This document shows, piece by piece, positions 8,921-18,822 of a stretch of DNA of 64,000 bases. How positions within the stretch are numbered: position 1 is the stretch's first letter; every line of letters starts with the position of its first letter. The notes below the pieces were generated by a model that searched no databases, had not been told where the DNA came from, and was given only the letters and a program-made list of their open reading frames with translations. The translations under genes and the position numbers were made by a program. The stretch spans positions 4,340,001-4,404,000 of the forward strand of contig CP019169.1 of assembly GCA_001953215.1 (NCBI GenBank). Direction: 5' to 3'. The DNA is from Betaproteobacteria bacterium GR16-43. Its GTDB lineage: Bacteria; Pseudomonadota; Gammaproteobacteria; Burkholderiales; Usitatibacteraceae.

Positions 8921-9446
8921 CCGGATACTTGATGTCGGCGCGGCGGTTCTGCTGCCACGCGCTTTCATCGTGGCCCGCCGAGGCCGGCTTCTCTTCGCCG
9001 AAGCTCACGGTCTCGATGCGGCCATCCTGCACGCCCAGGACCGTCATGACCTTCTTCACGGCCTCGGCGCGGCGCTGGCCCAGCGCGAGGTTGTACTCGC
9101 GGCTGCCGCGCTCGTCGCAGTTGCCCTCGATGCGGATCTTCGCATCGCGCTTGTCGGACGTCATGAACTTGGAGTGGGCCTGCACGACCGGGCGGAACTC
9201 GTCCTTCACCGCGTTCGAATCGAAGTCGAAGTACACGCTGCGCTTGAACAGGATGTTGTTCGGATCGACGAGCGGATTGCCGCCCACGTTGGGCGACGTG
9301 ATGCCCGTGGTGTTCGACGCCTGCGTCGGCACCGGCTTCTGCGTGTTGCTCGACAGGTCGGTGACCGGAACGTCTTTCTTCGCATCTGTACTGGAGCAGG
9401 CAGCGAGCACCGTGGCGATCGCGAGGCTAAGGGCAGTCTTGTACAT
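8913..9446 (-). CDS. pal: Peptidoglycan-associated lipoprotein Pal
   Basis: An outer membrane lipoprotein that binds peptidoglycan and TolB, needed for outer membrane constriction during division. 177 residues. The lipobox LAAC places the lipidated Cys at 17. A flexible Ser/Thr/Pro linker runs to about residue 65. The OmpA-like domain begins at SVYFDFDSNAV and contains IEGNCDERGSREYN and LGQRRAEAV, which hold the diaminopimelate-binding Asp and Arg. The order tolB-pal-cpoB is the standard one. Confidence 0.97.
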   Translation of the reverse strand: MYKTALSLAIATVLAACSSTDAKKDVPVTDLSSNTQKPVPTQASNTTGITSPNVGGNPLVDPNNILFKRSVYFDFDSNAVKDEFRPVVQAHSKFMTSDKRDAKIRIEGNCDERGSREYNLALGQRRAEAVKKVMTVLGVQDGRIETVSFGEEKPASAGHDESAWQQNRRADIKYPGE

Positions 9447-9485
9447 GTCGTTCTCCTTCTGTTGTTACTGACGGATGGTGATGCT

Positions 9486-10760
9486 TCAATTCGTCGGCAT
9501 CGGTCCCCACGCGGGGTCCCGGACATCGCCCGCGGCCGAGGCCAGCCGCTGGCGGACACGCCCATCGGTAGACACAGCGGCGAGCTGGCCACGCCCGCCC
9601 GTCTGGGCCTCATAGAGGATCATCTTACCGTTGGGCGCGAAAGTGGGTGAATCGTCGAGGGTACCGTCGGTGACCACGGTGACCTGCCCCGTGGCGAGTT
9701 CCAGCAGCGCGATGCGGTACCGGCTGGCGTCGCGCTGCACGAACGCGATGGACTTGCCGTCGGGGCTGTAGCGCGGGCCGACGTTGTACGAGCCTTCGAA
9801 GGTGAGCCGCGTGGCCGGACCGCCGGCCGCCGGCATGCGGTAGACCTGGGGCGTGCCTCCCCGGTCCGACGTGAACGCGATCCATTGTCCGTCGGGCGAG
9901 AAGGCCGGCTGCGTATCGATGCCGCTCGAGTCGGTGAGGCGCTGCGCCTCGCCACCGGCCGGCGAGACGCGATAGATCTGGGTGAGGCCATCCTTGCTCA
10001 ACGCCACCGCGAGCTGGTTGCCGTCCGGGGACCACGCCGGCGCGCTGTTGTTGCCCCGGAAGCCGGCGACGATCTTCGTCGTGCCCTGGGCGAGGTTCTG
10101 CACGACCACGATCGGCTTCTTCTGGTCGAAGGAGACATAGGCCAGGCGGCTGCCGTCGGGCGACCAGGCCGGCGAAATGATCGGCTCGTTGGACGCGAGC
10201 ACCGTCTGCGCATTGAAGCCGTCCGCGTCGGAGACCTGCAGCTCGTAGCGCGTGCCGCGCTTCACGACGTAGGTGACCTTGGTCGAGAACACGCCCTTGT
10301 CGCCCGTGAGGCGCTCGTAGATCACGTCGGCGATGCGATGCGCCGTGGCCCGCAACTGCGCGGGCTGCACCACGTACGAGTAGCTCGCGAGCTGCGATTG
10401 CTTCGCCACGTCGAACAAGCGGAACCGGACTTCCACGCGTCCATCGGGCAGCTTGTCGACCTTGCCGATCACGAGGGCCTCGGCAGTGCGCCCGGTCCAG
10501 TCGGCGAAGTTCACCTCCGAGGGTTCCGTGGGCAGGGGGCTGATGCCGACGGTATTGACCAGGCGGAAGAGGCCGGTCCGGGCCAGGTCCGCGCCCACGA
10601 CGGGCGAGATGGCCTGGGGCTGGGTATCCTCGCCCGCGAGGGGCATCACGGCGACCGGGATCTGGCGGCCGCCGGCGGTAGTGATGTCGATGGTGAGCTG
10701 CGCGCGGGCGCTGGAGGCAAGGACCAGGGCAGCGAGGAAGGGAAACAGGTAGCGCGTCAT
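9486..10760 (-). CDS. tolB: Tol-Pal system protein TolB
   Basis: A periplasmic protein of 424 residues that exchanges between Pal and TolA. The signal peptide ends near SSARAQ. The N-terminal half is the alpha/beta domain (for example QAISPVVGADLARTGLF and YVVKRG). From about residue 190 five beta-propeller repeats carry the SPDG signature: PAWSPDGSRLAYV, PAWSPDGNQLAV, PAFSPDGQWIAF, PRYSPDGKSIAF and PTFAPNGKMILY. It starts 28 bases after tolA. Confidence 0.97.
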   Translation of the reverse strand: MTRYLFPFLAALVLASSARAQLTIDITTAGGRQIPVAVMPLAGEDTQPQAISPVVGADLARTGLFRLVNTVGISPLPTEPSEVNFADWTGRTAEALVIGKVDKLPDGRVEVRFRLFDVAKQSQLASYSYVVQPAQLRATAHRIADVIYERLTGDKGVFSTKVTYVVKRGTRYELQVSDADGFNAQTVLASNEPIISPAWSPDGSRLAYVSFDQKKPIVVVQNLAQGTTKIVAGFRGNNSAPAWSPDGNQLAVALSKDGLTQIYRVSPAGGEAQRLTDSSGIDTQPAFSPDGQWIAFTSDRGGTPQVYRMPAAGGPATRLTFEGSYNVGPRYSPDGKSIAFVQRDASRYRIALLELATGQVTVVTDGTLDDSPTFAPNGKMILYEAQTGGRGQLAAVSTDGRVRQRLASAAGDVRDPAWGPMPTN

Positions 10761-10788
10761 GTTTTTATGTCCATCGGGGCGCGTCGCT

Positions 10789-11640
10789 CTAGCGTTCGTG
10801 CCGGATATTTAACCTAAGGTCACGGAATTGGGGGAAAAGTTCCGAATTTGGTTCCGGAACCGGCAAGGGGGCTGCACTTCGGATCGCACGTTCGATGGCC
10901 GCGTCGTAGGCCGGATTGCCACTGGAGCGCGTGATCTGGGCGTCGAGAACGTCTCCACCGGGCAGGATTCTGATGCGGACTTCCACTTGGGGATTCCCTG
11001 TGATGTTGTCCGGCACGTTCGCCTTGCCGCGGATTTTAGCGGCAATCGCGTTCTTGAAGCGGTCGGCCTCTGACTTGCGCGCCGACGCCGCCGCCTCGCG
11101 GGCCTGCTCGACTTCCTTGCGCGCCCGCTCGTCCTCGATGCGTTTCTTCTCGTCCTCGCGCTTCTTCTTCGCGTCGTCCTGCTTCTTCTTCTCGGCCTCG
11201 CGCTCCTGCTTCTCGCGTTTCTCGCGGTCGAGCTTCTCCTTGCGCTCCTTCTCGCGCTTCTCGCGTTCGAGCTTCTCCGCCACGGCCGGGTCGGGCTTCG
11301 GCGGTTCGGCCTTCGCCTTGGGAGGCTCGGGCGCGGGCTTGGGCGGTTCTGCCTTCACCGGTTCCGGCTTGGGCGGCTCGGGTTCGGGCTTCGGGGGCTC
11401 GGGTTTGGGCGGCTCCGGCTCGGGCGGCTTCGTCGCTTTCACGGCCGGCGGCAAATCCTTCCAAAGCTCCGCTTCGACGGGTGCCTCGGGCTTGCTCTGC
11501 CAGGTGACGCCGAAGACGATCACCGCGAAGAACACCGCGTGCACGATGACCGCGAGGAAGATGGCCCGCAGCCGCCCCGGCTGGCGGCGTTTCTCGAGGG
11601 CGGGTGGCGTCTCTTTCACCGGCCGCGGGTCCGGCTTCAA
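10789..11640 (-). CDS. tolA: Tol-Pal system protein TolA (cell envelope TonB-like protein)
   Basis: The inner-membrane protein that spans the periplasm and transmits proton-motive energy from TolQR to TolB-Pal. 283 residues, shorter than E. coli TolA (421). It starts at a TTG that overlaps the tolR TGA as TTGA. One membrane helix lies at about 25-46. A Pro-Glu-Lys-rich stretch with PEPPKP repeats follows (about 68-118), then a long Lys/Glu/Arg helix to about 195. The C-terminal domain (about 195-283) has the TonB-like IRILPGGDVLDAQITRSSGNPAYDAAIERAI. The repeats make the DNA low in complexity. Confidence 0.95.
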   Translation of the reverse strand: MKPDPRPVKETPPALEKRRQPGRLRAIFLAVIVHAVFFAVIVFGVTWQSKPEAPVEAELWKDLPPAVKATKPPEPEPPKPEPPKPEPEPPKPEPVKAEPPKPAPEPPKAKAEPPKPDPAVAEKLEREKREKERKEKLDREKREKQEREAEKKKQDDAKKKREDEKKRIEDERARKEVEQAREAAASARKSEADRFKNAIAAKIRGKANVPDNITGNPQVEVRIRILPGGDVLDAQITRSSGNPAYDAAIERAIRSAAPLPVPEPNSELFPQFRDLRLNIRHER

Positions 11641-12053
11641 GACGTGGCCGGCCGCGCGAGCAAGCCGATGCGCTTCACCTGGTTCTGCTGGAGGATGTCC
11701 ATCACCTTGAGGACCTCCTCGTAGCGTACCGCCTTGTCGCCGGCGATCACGATCGCCTGCTGCGGGTTGTCCTTCTGCGCCTGCCGCACGATTTGCACCA
11801 GCCGCTCGCGGCGGACGATCTGCTCGTCGGGCCCCTTGGCTCGATCGACGACCGCAAGCTCGCCATTGGCCCGGACGCGGACCTCCATCGGCGCCACGGC
11901 CGGGTCGAGCTTCTGCGCCACCTGCGGCAGGTCGATCTGCCCCGGGTTGATGAGGGGTGCCGCGACCATGAAGATGATCAGCAGCACCAGCATCACGTCG
12001 ATGTAGGGCACCACGTTGATCTCGGCCATCGCTCGTCGCGGGCGGCGGATCAT
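11637..12053 (-). CDS. tolR: Tol-Pal system protein TolR (ExbD-like)
   Basis: A small inner membrane protein that with TolQ forms the proton channel driving TolA. The ATG at 12053 gives 138 residues, the normal size. MAEINVVPYIDVMLVLLIIF contains the essential membrane Asp at position 19. The periplasmic part ends with the ExbD-type IAGDKAVRYEEVLKVMDILQ. It lies 5 bases after the tolQ stop. The frame stays open upstream inside tolQ, but that part is not TolR-like. Confidence 0.97.
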   Translation of the reverse strand: MIRRPRRAMAEINVVPYIDVMLVLLIIFMVAAPLINPGQIDLPQVAQKLDPAVAPMEVRVRANGELAVVDRAKGPDEQIVRRERLVQIVRQAQKDNPQQAIVIAGDKAVRYEEVLKVMDILQQNQVKRIGLLARPATS

Positions 12054-12058
12054 CGGCG

Positions 12059-12748
12059 TCAGCGCTCCGGCTGGTGCGACTGGCGCTGCAGGATGTTGGA
12101 GAGCTCCTCGATGAAGCTCTCGTAGCGTCCGGCCAGCCGGTCGATGTCGTGGGCGAAGCGGTTGTAGGCGATCACCGCGGGAATCGCCGCGAACAAGCCA
12201 ATCGCGGTGGCCACGAGCGCCTCGGCGATGCCGGGCGCCACCTGCGCCAGCGTGGCCTGCGCCACGTTGGACAGCCCCCGGAATGCATTCATGATCCCCC
12301 ACACGGTGCCCAGCAGCCCGATGTACGGGCTCACGGAGCCCACCGTCGCGAGGAAGTTGAGGTGCGACTCGAGCGCATCCATCTCGCGCTGGTAGGTCGC
12401 CTTCATCGCCCGGCGCGTGCCCTCGAGGAGCGCGGTGACGTCCGAGCCGGCACGTCCCTTCAGCTTGAGGAACTCCTTGAAGCCCGCCTCGAAGATGCGC
12501 TCGAGGCCCACGGTCACATGTCGGCCGTTGGCGGCGCGCTGGTAGAGGCCGACCAGGTCGGAGCCGCTCCAGAATTCGCGCTCGAACTCGTCGGCCAGGC
12601 GGCGGGCGCGGCGGATCTGGAACAGCTTCATGAAGATGTACGTCCAGGACAGCAGGGACGCCATCACGAGGATCGCCATGACGATCTTCACGACGATGCT
12701 CGCGTTCACGATCATCCCGAGGATCGTCAGGTCATGGGTCACGATCAA
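12059..12748 (-). CDS. tolQ: Tol-Pal system protein TolQ (ExbB-like)
   Basis: An inner membrane proton-channel subunit of 229 residues with three membrane helices: one near 15-37 and two in the C-terminal half around FLATVGSVSPYIGLLGTVWGIM and EALVATAIGLFAAIPAVIAYN. These two blocks are the ExbB/TolQ signature. The start is TTG at 12748, overlapping the ybgC stop as TTGA, with GGAGG 9 bases before it. The N-terminus then aligns with E. coli TolQ. Confidence 0.97.
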   Translation of the reverse strand: MIVTHDLTILGMIVNASIVVKIVMAILVMASLLSWTYIFMKLFQIRRARRLADEFEREFWSGSDLVGLYQRAANGRHVTVGLERIFEAGFKEFLKLKGRAGSDVTALLEGTRRAMKATYQREMDALESHLNFLATVGSVSPYIGLLGTVWGIMNAFRGLSNVAQATLAQVAPGIAEALVATAIGLFAAIPAVIAYNRFAHDIDRLAGRYESFIEELSNILQRQSHQPER

Positions 12749-13188
12749 GTGCAGGCCTCCATCTTTCTCTTCAACGGCTCGGGGATCTCAACGGGTTTGA
12801 ACGCGTCGACCGTGAGGCAGGCCACCGTGACCTTGGCCTTCACGAGCACTTCGTCCTCCCGCTTGATCTCCTGCACGAAGATGCATCGAACCTTGCCCAG
12901 CGACTCCAGCTGGACGCTCACGGCCACCATGTCGTCCAGCCGCGCGGGCTTCACGAAGTCGATCGCCATCGAAGAGACCACGAACACCACCCGATGGTTG
13001 CGGCCGAGGGCCTGGTGGTCGAAGCCCAGGTGGCGCAGCCACTCGGTGCGGGCCCGCTCGAGGAACTTGAGGTATTCGCCGTGGTAGACGACCCCGCCCG
13101 CATCCGTGTTCTCGTAGTACACGCGGACCGGGAACGAGTAGGTGAAGAGTTCGGGCTGGAGGCGCGGCTTCACCGCGATACGGCTCAT
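12745..13188 (-). CDS. ybgC: Acyl-CoA thioesterase YbgC
   Basis: A hotdog-fold thioesterase of 147 residues found at the head of tol-pal operons, linked to phospholipid metabolism. The family signature [25 protein letters not shown] holds the catalytic Asp near residue 29. It overlaps ruvB by 4 bases (ATGA) and tolQ by 4 bases (TTGA), so it is co-translated with both. Confidence 0.95.
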   Translation of the reverse strand: MSRIAVKPRLQPELFTYSFPVRVYYENTDAGGVVYHGEYLKFLERARTEWLRHLGFDHQALGRNHRVVFVVSSMAIDFVKPARLDDMVAVSVQLESLGKVRCIFVQEIKREDEVLVKAKVTVACLTVDAFKPVEIPEPLKRKMEACT

Positions 13189-14219
13189 GTGAAGAGCTCC
13201 CCTTCGCGGCCGGGCGGGCCCGTCACGATCCCGAAGTGGCGGTAGGCGAGCGCGGTGGCGATGCGTCCGCGCTGGGTCCGCTGCAGGTAGCCCTGCTGGA
13301 TCAGGAAGGGTTCGAGCACGTCCTCGATGGTGTCGCGCTCTTCTCCGATGGCCGCCGCGAGGTTCTCGACCCCGACGGGTCCTCCGCCGAACTTCTCGAT
13401 CACGGCCAGCAGCAGCTTGCGGTCCATCACGTCCAGGCCGATGGCATCGACGTCGAGCATGCGCAGGGCCTGGTCGGCGACGAGGCTGGTGACGCTCCCC
13501 TCGGCCTTCACTTCCGCGAAGTCCCGCACCCGCCGCAGCAGGCGGTTGGCGATGCGGGGCGTTCCCCGCGAACGCCGCGCGATCTCCTTTGCGCCCTCGG
13601 GATCGATGCTCACGTTGAGCAGGCCCGACGATCGCGTGACGATCAACGTGAGCTCCTCCGGCGTGTAGAACTCCAGGCGCGCGACGATGCCGAAGCGGTC
13701 GCGCAGCGGGTTGGTCAGCATGCCCGCGCGCGTGGTGGCGCCGACGAGCGTGAACGGCGGCAGGTCGAGCTTCACCGAGCGCGCCGCCGGACCCTCGCCG
13801 ATCATGAGGTCCAGCTGGAAGTCCTCGAGCGCGGGATAGAGGATCTCCTCCACCACCGGATTCAACCTGTGGATCTCGTCGATGAACAGGACGTCGTTCG
13901 GCTCGAGGTTGGTGAGGATCGCCGCCAGGTCGCCCGCTCGCTCCAGCACCGGCCCCGACGTCTGGCGCAGGTTCACGCCCATCTCGCGCGCGATGATGTG
14001 GGCGAGCGTGGTCTTGCCCAGGCCCGGCGGCCCGAAGAGCAGCGCGTGGTCGAGCGGCTCCTTGCGATTGCGGGCGGCGGTGATGAAGATCTCGAGCTGC
14101 TCGCGGATCTTCGCCTGGCCCACGTATTCGACGAGCTGGCGCGGCCGAAGGGCACGCTCCTCGCCTTCTTCGCGGGGCGAGACGGGGATGCCCGAGATCA
14201 GGCGGTCGGCTTCGATCAA
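13185..14219 (-). CDS. ruvB: Holliday junction branch-migration helicase RuvB
   Basis: The hexameric ATPase motor of the RuvABC resolvasome, 344 residues. It has Walker [14 protein letters not shown], Walker [10 protein letters not shown], sensor 1 [10 protein letters not shown], an arginine finger region RDRFGI and a C-terminal winged helix. It begins with TTG (MIEADRLIS), matching the E. coli N-terminus exactly. It starts 4 bases after ruvA. Confidence 0.98.
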   Translation of the reverse strand: MIEADRLISGIPVSPREEGEERALRPRQLVEYVGQAKIREQLEIFITAARNRKEPLDHALLFGPPGLGKTTLAHIIAREMGVNLRQTSGPVLERAGDLAAILTNLEPNDVLFIDEIHRLNPVVEEILYPALEDFQLDLMIGEGPAARSVKLDLPPFTLVGATTRAGMLTNPLRDRFGIVARLEFYTPEELTLIVTRSSGLLNVSIDPEGAKEIARRSRGTPRIANRLLRRVRDFAEVKAEGSVTSLVADQALRMLDVDAIGLDVMDRKLLLAVIEKFGGGPVGVENLAAAIGEERDTIEDVLEPFLIQQGYLQRTQRGRIATALAYRHFGIVTGPPGREGELFT

Positions 14220-14223
14220 TGGT

Positions 14224-14796
14224 TCATGGCTTCGCGAGCAGTTTCAGCGCCTGCCGGATCGCATCGGCGAGTGGCAGGTCGGCCGCCAGCTGCTTCACCG
14301 CGGCCGTGGCCTCGCGGTCATTATAGCCAAGGCCTAACAGCGCATTGAGCACATCGCTCGATTGCGGTCCCCCGGGCCGGGCCAGCGTGAGGGATGCGGG
14401 AAGCTTGTCGCGCAGCTCCAGGATGAGCCGCTCGGCCGTCTTCTTGCCGACGCCGGGAATGCGCGTGAGCCGGGCGGCATCCTCGGAGAGCACCGCCGAC
14501 GCCAGGTCGTCGACCGAGAGACCCGAAAGCACCGAGAGCGCGACCTTGGGACCCACACCGCTGATCTTCAGCAACTGCCGGAACGCCGAGCGTTCGTTCG
14601 CGGTGAGGAAACCGTAGAGCAGGTGCGCGTCCTCGCGCACCACGAGGTGGGTGAGGAGCACCACGGGTTCATCGACGCGCGGCAGGTGGTAGAAGGTGCT
14701 CATCGGCACGTCGATCTCGTATCCGACGCCCGCGGCAACCACCACGACTTGCGGCGGATTCTTCTCGACCAGCAACCCGGCGATGCGTCCGATCAC
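14224..14796 (-). CDS. ruvA: Holliday junction DNA-binding protein RuvA
   Basis: Binds four-way junctions and recruits RuvB. From the GTG at 14796, 6 bases after GGGAGG, the protein has 190 residues, close to the usual 200. It starts MIGRIAGLL. The two helix-hairpin-helix motifs are [16 protein letters not shown] and [14 protein letters not shown]; domain III at the C-terminus contacts RuvB. The GTG overlaps the ruvC stop as GTGA. The upstream open frame is antisense-like noise within ruvC. Confidence 0.97.
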   Translation of the reverse strand: MIGRIAGLLVEKNPPQVVVVAAGVGYEIDVPMSTFYHLPRVDEPVVLLTHLVVREDAHLLYGFLTANERSAFRQLLKISGVGPKVALSVLSGLSVDDLASAVLSEDAARLTRIPGVGKKTAERLILELRDKLPASLTLARPGGPQSSDVLNALLGLGYNDREATAAVKQLAADLPLADAIRQALKLLAKP

Positions 14797-15326
14797 GAGA
14801 GCCTCCCGCGCTTCACGCGGCGCCCGCGCGTGGGAATCGCGCCCAGGCCGAGCCCGCCGTGGGCATGGCAAATCGCGCAGGCCAGGGCATCCGCGGCGTC
14901 CGCACTCGGCGCGCCGGGGAGCTTGAGGAGGCGCTTCACCATCTCCTGCACTTGCTCCTTCTTCGCGTGCCCGTTGCCCACGACCGCTTGCTTCACCTGC
15001 ATCGCGGTGTACTCCGCGACAGGCAGGTTCGCGAGTACCGCGGCCGAGATGCACGCGCCGCGCGCCTGTCCCAGCAGCAACGTCGTGCGGGGATTCACGT
15101 TGACGAAGACCTCCTCCACGGCCACCTCCACCGGGGCGTATTTCGCGATGACTTCGGCGAGTCCCGCGAGGATCGTCGACAGGCGCGCCGGCAGCGGCTC
15201 CGTATCGACCGAGCGTACGCGTCCGCTCGCCACGTACGCGAGCGCGACCCCGCTCTTCTCGATGAGCCCGTAGCCGGTGAACTGCAGGCCGGGATCGATG
15301 CCGAGGATGCGGATCGTCGCCGCCAT
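14793..15326 (-). CDS. ruvC: Crossover junction endodeoxyribonuclease RuvC
   Basis: Cuts Holliday junctions symmetrically. From the ATG at 15326 the protein has 177 residues, close to the E. coli 173. The acidic active site is visible: Asp11 in ILGIDPG, Glu71/Glu72 in VAVEEVFVN and the C-terminal DAADALA pair. It overlaps the preceding acetyltransferase stop by 1 base (TGATG). The order ruvC-ruvA-ruvB is standard. Confidence 0.97.
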   Translation of the reverse strand: MAATIRILGIDPGLQFTGYGLIEKSGVALAYVASGRVRSVDTEPLPARLSTILAGLAEVIAKYAPVEVAVEEVFVNVNPRTTLLLGQARGACISAAVLANLPVAEYTAMQVKQAVVGNGHAKKEQVQEMVKRLLKLPGAPSADAADALACAICHAHGGLGLGAIPTRGRRVKRGRLS

Positions 15327-15895
15327 CAGAACACGCGCGCGTAGACGCACGCGTCGGCGAGGGCGCCGGAGTTGTCGCGGCGCGCCTGGCGCAGGATGCC
15401 CTCGAGGACGAAGCCGCACTTCTCCGCCACGCGGCGGCTCGGCACGTTGCGCGCGTCCGAGCCGATCTCCAGGCGCTTCGCGCCCAGGCGATCGCGGGCG
15501 AAATCGCAGAGCGCCCGCGTCGCTTCCGTGGCATAGCCCTGGCGGGCGCAACTGCTGCGCACCCAGTAGCCGATCTCGAACTTGGGAATCGACCATTCGA
15601 TGGTGTGCAGCCCGCCGCGGCCGACCAGCACGTCATCCGAACGGCGGAACCAGGAGAAATCGATCACTTCGCGCGCAAGCCACTTGGCCTGCCCTTCGCG
15701 GGCGAAGGTCTCGCTCTCCTCCACCGAGGGGACTTGCCGGGCCCACGGCATCCAGGGCCGCAGTTCCTCGATGGATTCGGCCACGGCCGCATTCACGACC
15801 GCGCCCTGCCCGGCACGCACGGCGCAAAGCAGAAGGCGCTCGGTCTCGACGACCTCGGGAATTTCGAGCAACAGGGCCTCGAGGAGCTCGGCCAC
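15326..15895 (-). CDS. GNAT-family N-acetyltransferase, RimJ/RimL-like
   Basis: A 189-residue acetyltransferase of the RimJ/RimL type ([10 protein letters not shown] at the start; [28 protein letters not shown] contains the acetyl-CoA loop; [18 protein letters not shown] is the C-terminal signature). The start is GTG at 15895, overlapping the yebC TAG by one base. Its position between yebC and ruvC is accessory: the substrate is unknown and need not relate to recombination. Confidence 0.85.
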   Translation of the reverse strand: MAELLEALLLEIPEVVETERLLLCAVRAGQGAVVNAAVAESIEELRPWMPWARQVPSVEESETFAREGQAKWLAREVIDFSWFRRSDDVLVGRGGLHTIEWSIPKFEIGYWVRSSCARQGYATEATRALCDFARDRLGAKRLEIGSDARNVPSRRVAEKCGFVLEGILRQARRDNSGALADACVYARVF

Positions 15896-16623
15896 TAGCC
15901 CCCCGCGATCACCGCGTTGGTGTAGACCTCTTGCACGTCGTCCAGCGCCTCGAGCGCGTCGAGGAGCTTCTGCATCTTCACGGCATCTTCGCCCGTGAAC
16001 TCGGTCTCCGTGCTCGCCTTCATCGTGACCTCGCCCAGCTCGGCCTTGAACCCGGCCTTTTCGAGGGCGGCCTTGATGCGGGTGAATTCGTGGGGATCGG
16101 TGAGGACCTCGAGGGAACCGTCTTCGCTCGACACCACGTCGTCCGCGCCGGCCTCCAGCGCGGCCTCCATCAGCTTGTCCTCGCTGGTGCCCGGCGCGAA
16201 CAGGAGCTGGCCGCAATGCTTGAACAGGAACGCCACGGAATTCGAGGCCCCCATGTTGCCGCCGAACTTCGTGAAGGCATGCCGGACCTCGGCCACCGTG
16301 CGCACGCGATTGTCCGTGAGGCAGTCCACGATGATGGCCGCGCCGTTGAGGCCGTAGCCTTCGTAGCGGATCTCCTCGTAGTTCACGCCATCCAGGTCGC
16401 CGCTGCCGCGCTTGATCGCGCGCTCGACGTTGTCCTTCGGCATGTTGTTCTCGTACGCCTTGTCGACCGCAAGGCGCAGCCGCGGATTCATGTTCGGGTC
16501 TCCGCCGCCCATTTTCGCGGCGACGGTGATTTCCTTGATGAGGCGGGTGAAGATCTTGCCGCGCTTGGCGTCCTGGCGACCCTTGCGGTGCTGGATGTTC
16601 GCCCACTTGCTGTGGCCTGCCAT
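15895..16623 (-). CDS. yebC: YebC/TACO1-family transcriptional or translational regulator
   Basis: A 242-residue YebC protein, starting [18 protein letters not shown], the family signature. Members bind DNA and/or help the ribosome through polyproline stretches. [33 protein letters not shown]-type sequence in the middle and the C-terminal [17 protein letters not shown] are typical. It heads the long minus-strand operon; in many proteobacteria yebC precedes ruvC. Confidence 0.96.
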   Translation of the reverse strand: MAGHSKWANIQHRKGRQDAKRGKIFTRLIKEITVAAKMGGGDPNMNPRLRLAVDKAYENNMPKDNVERAIKRGSGDLDGVNYEEIRYEGYGLNGAAIIVDCLTDNRVRTVAEVRHAFTKFGGNMGASNSVAFLFKHCGQLLFAPGTSEDKLMEAALEAGADDVVSSEDGSLEVLTDPHEFTRIKAALEKAGFKAELGEVTMKASTETEFTGEDAVKMQKLLDALEALDDVQEVYTNAVIAGG

Positions 16624-16712
16624 ATGGGTCTGATGCGACGCGAGCGCGTCAATGCCGAGCGGGAAAACGTAATGGTAACATTCGCGTCCTGCCTCTCTCC
16701 AGAGCGAAACCG

Positions 16713-18218
16713 GTGCTAGCTCCCCTGCTGGTGGCGAAGTCGAAGGCCGACTTGGGCCTGCTGCCCGCCATGGCCAACCGGCACGGCCTGATCGCGGGCG
16801 CCACCGGCACCGGCAAGACCGTCACGCTCCAGTCCCTCGCCGAGAAATTCAGCGCCATCGGCGTGCCCGTGTTCATGGCCGACGTGAAGGGCGACCTCGC
16901 GGGCCTCGCGATGGCCGGCGGGGGCAACGCGAAGGTCGAGGAGCGCCTGAAGGCGCTCGCCATCGAAGGCTTCGAATATCGCGCGGTCCCCGTCACCTTC
17001 TGGGACGTCTTCGGCGATGCGGGGCACCCCGTCCGGACGACCGTTTCCGAAATGGGTCCCCTGCTCCTCGGGCGCATCCTCGACCTGAACGAAACGCAGG
17101 CCGGCGTGCTCGCCGCGATCTTCAAGATCGCGGACGACCAGGGCCTGCTCCTGCTGGACCTCAAGGACCTGCGCGCGCTGCTGCAGTTCGCCGGCGACAA
17201 CGCGGCGCAATTCCGCACGCAGTACGGCAACATCGCAACCGCCAGCGTGGGAGCGATCCAGCGTGGCCTGCTCACGCTCGAGACGCAGGGCGGCACGAAA
17301 TTCTTCGGCGAGCCCGCGCTCGACCTGGCCGACCTCATGCAGACGGTCGGCGGCCGCGGCGTGGTCAACATCCTCGCCGCCGACAAGCTGCTGTCGAGCC
17401 CGCGGGTGTATTCGACGCTCCTGCTCTGGCTCCTGTCCGAACTTTTCGAGAGCCTGCCGGAGGTGGGCGACCCGGAGAAACCCAAGCTCGTGTTCTTTTT
17501 CGACGAAGCCCATCTCCTGTTCAACGACGCGCCCAAGGAGCTGCTCACGCGCATCGAGCAGGTCGTGCGCCTCGTGCGTTCGAAGGGCGTGGGCGTCTAC
17601 TTCGTGACGCAGAACCCGCTCGATGTCCCGGACACCGTCCTGGGGCAACTGGGCAATCGCGTGCAGCACGCGCTGCGGGCCTTCACGCCGCGGGATCAGG
17701 CGGCGGTCAAAGCCGCGGCGACCACATTCCGCCCGAACCCGAAGGTGAACGTGGAATCCGCGATCACCGAACTTGCCGTGGGAGAGGCGCTCGTCTCGTT
17801 CCTCGACGAAAAGGGCCGTCCCGAACCGGTGGAGCGCGCCTTCATCGTGCCGCCGGGATCGCGCCTCGGGCCGGTCACGGCCGACGAGCGTGGCAAGGCC
17901 ATGGCGCAATCGCTCGTGGCGGGCCACTACGAGAAGGCGGTCGATCGCGAATCGGCCTACGAGAAGCTCACCGCGCGCGCGACGGAAAAGACCGGGGGCG
18001 CGCAGACGCCGCCCGCCAGTGGCGAATCGGCGGGTGGATGGGGCAGTATCCTCGAGAAGATCGGCCTGCCCGGCGGAGGATCGGACGGGACCAAGGGGCG
18101 TACGCGCGAGACGGCGATGGAAGCCGCCGCGAAAAGCGCGGCGCGTGCCATCGGCAGCGAAGTCGGGCGCAAGGTCATTCGCGGGGTGCTGGGTTCCATC
18201 TTCGGCGGCCGGCGGTAA
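16713..18218 (+). CDS. HerA-like/DUF853 (YjgR-type) P-loop ATPase
   Basis: A 501-residue cytoplasmic ATPase of the DUF853 family (YjgR), related to HerA/FtsK DNA-translocating ATPases. It begins at GTG 16713. Walker A is GATGTGKT at residues 29-36, with [19 protein letters not shown] typical of the family. Walker B is [16 protein letters not shown] near 265, and [31 protein letters not shown]-type sequence follows. A basic Gly-rich tail ends the chain. Its biological role is not established; a DNA-processing role is an inference from the fold. It starts 89 bases from the divergent yebC. Confidence 0.9.
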   Translation: MLAPLLVAKSKADLGLLPAMANRHGLIAGATGTGKTVTLQSLAEKFSAIGVPVFMADVKGDLAGLAMAGGGNAKVEERLKALAIEGFEYRAVPVTFWDVFGDAGHPVRTTVSEMGPLLLGRILDLNETQAGVLAAIFKIADDQGLLLLDLKDLRALLQFAGDNAAQFRTQYGNIATASVGAIQRGLLTLETQGGTKFFGEPALDLADLMQTVGGRGVVNILAADKLLSSPRVYSTLLLWLLSELFESLPEVGDPEKPKLVFFFDEAHLLFNDAPKELLTRIEQVVRLVRSKGVGVYFVTQNPLDVPDTVLGQLGNRVQHALRAFTPRDQAAVKAAATTFRPNPKVNVESAITELAVGEALVSFLDEKGRPEPVERAFIVPPGSRLGPVTADERGKAMAQSLVAGHYEKAVDRESAYEKLTARATEKTGGAQTPPASGESAGGWGSILEKIGLPGGGSDGTKGRTRETAMEAAAKSAARAIGSEVGRKVIRGVLGSIFGGRR

Positions 18219-18232
18219 ACAAGGGGAGCACG

Positions 18233-18805
18233 ATGGCGAAAACGGGCGAGCGCAAGGCCCAGATCCTGCAGACGCTCGCGAGCATGCTGGAGGACCCGAA
18301 GGGCGAACGCATCACCACGGCGTTGCTCGCGGCGCGCCTCGATGTGAGCGAGGCTGCGCTCTACCGGCACTTCGCGAGCAAGGCGCAGATGTTCGAGGGG
18401 CTGATCGAATTCATCGAGCAGACGCTCTTCACGCTGGTGAACAAGATCCAGGCCGAGGAGAAGGACGCGATGAAGCAGATCGAGTCCACGATCGTCACGC
18501 TCCTCGGCTTCGCGCAGAAGAATCCCGGCATGACGCGCGTGCTGATCGGCGACGCCCTCGTGAACGAGGACGATCGCCTGCAGGCCCGCGTGAACCAGTT
18601 GCTCGACCGGCTCGAGGCCAGCTTGCGCCAGAGCGCTCGCCTCGCGGCGAGCAACTCGCAACTGCCTTCCGAGTGGGATGTGAACGCCTACGCCAACACG
18701 CTGCTGGCCTACGTGATCGGCCGCTGGCACCAGTTCGCCAAGAGCGGCTTCAAGCGCGCGCCGATGGAATCCTGGGCGCAGCAGTGGCGGGTCTTCGCGT
18801 CCTGA
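18233..18805 (+). CDS. slmA: Nucleoid occlusion factor SlmA-like TetR-family protein
   Basis: A 190-residue TetR-family protein starting MAKTGERKAQILQTLASMLE, with an N-terminal helix-turn-helix (ITTALLAARLDVSEAALYRHFASKAQMFEGLIEFIE). The length and the helical C-terminal part containing NPGMTRVLIGDALVNED and LPSEWDVNAYANTLLAYVIGRWHQFAKSGFKR-type sequence match SlmA, which stops FtsZ assembly over the nucleoid. The ATG at 18233 follows AGGGGAG. It lies 14 bases after the ATPase gene, so the two are probably co-transcribed. Confidence 0.9.
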   Translation: MAKTGERKAQILQTLASMLEDPKGERITTALLAARLDVSEAALYRHFASKAQMFEGLIEFIEQTLFTLVNKIQAEEKDAMKQIESTIVTLLGFAQKNPGMTRVLIGDALVNEDDRLQARVNQLLDRLEASLRQSARLAASNSQLPSEWDVNAYANTLLAYVIGRWHQFAKSGFKRAPMESWAQQWRVFAS

Positions 18806-18822
18806 GCGCGGCCGGCGACGCC

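Noticed and set aside
11280-11450. Short-period repeats in tolA that at first look like a repeat array
   Set aside because: They encode the PEPPKP spacer of TolA; there is no regular repeat-spacer pattern and no cas gene.
14797-15636. The ruvA frame open through ruvC and the acetyltransferase
   Set aside because: That part shows no RuvA similarity; the GTG at 14796 with GGGAGG upstream fits the family start.
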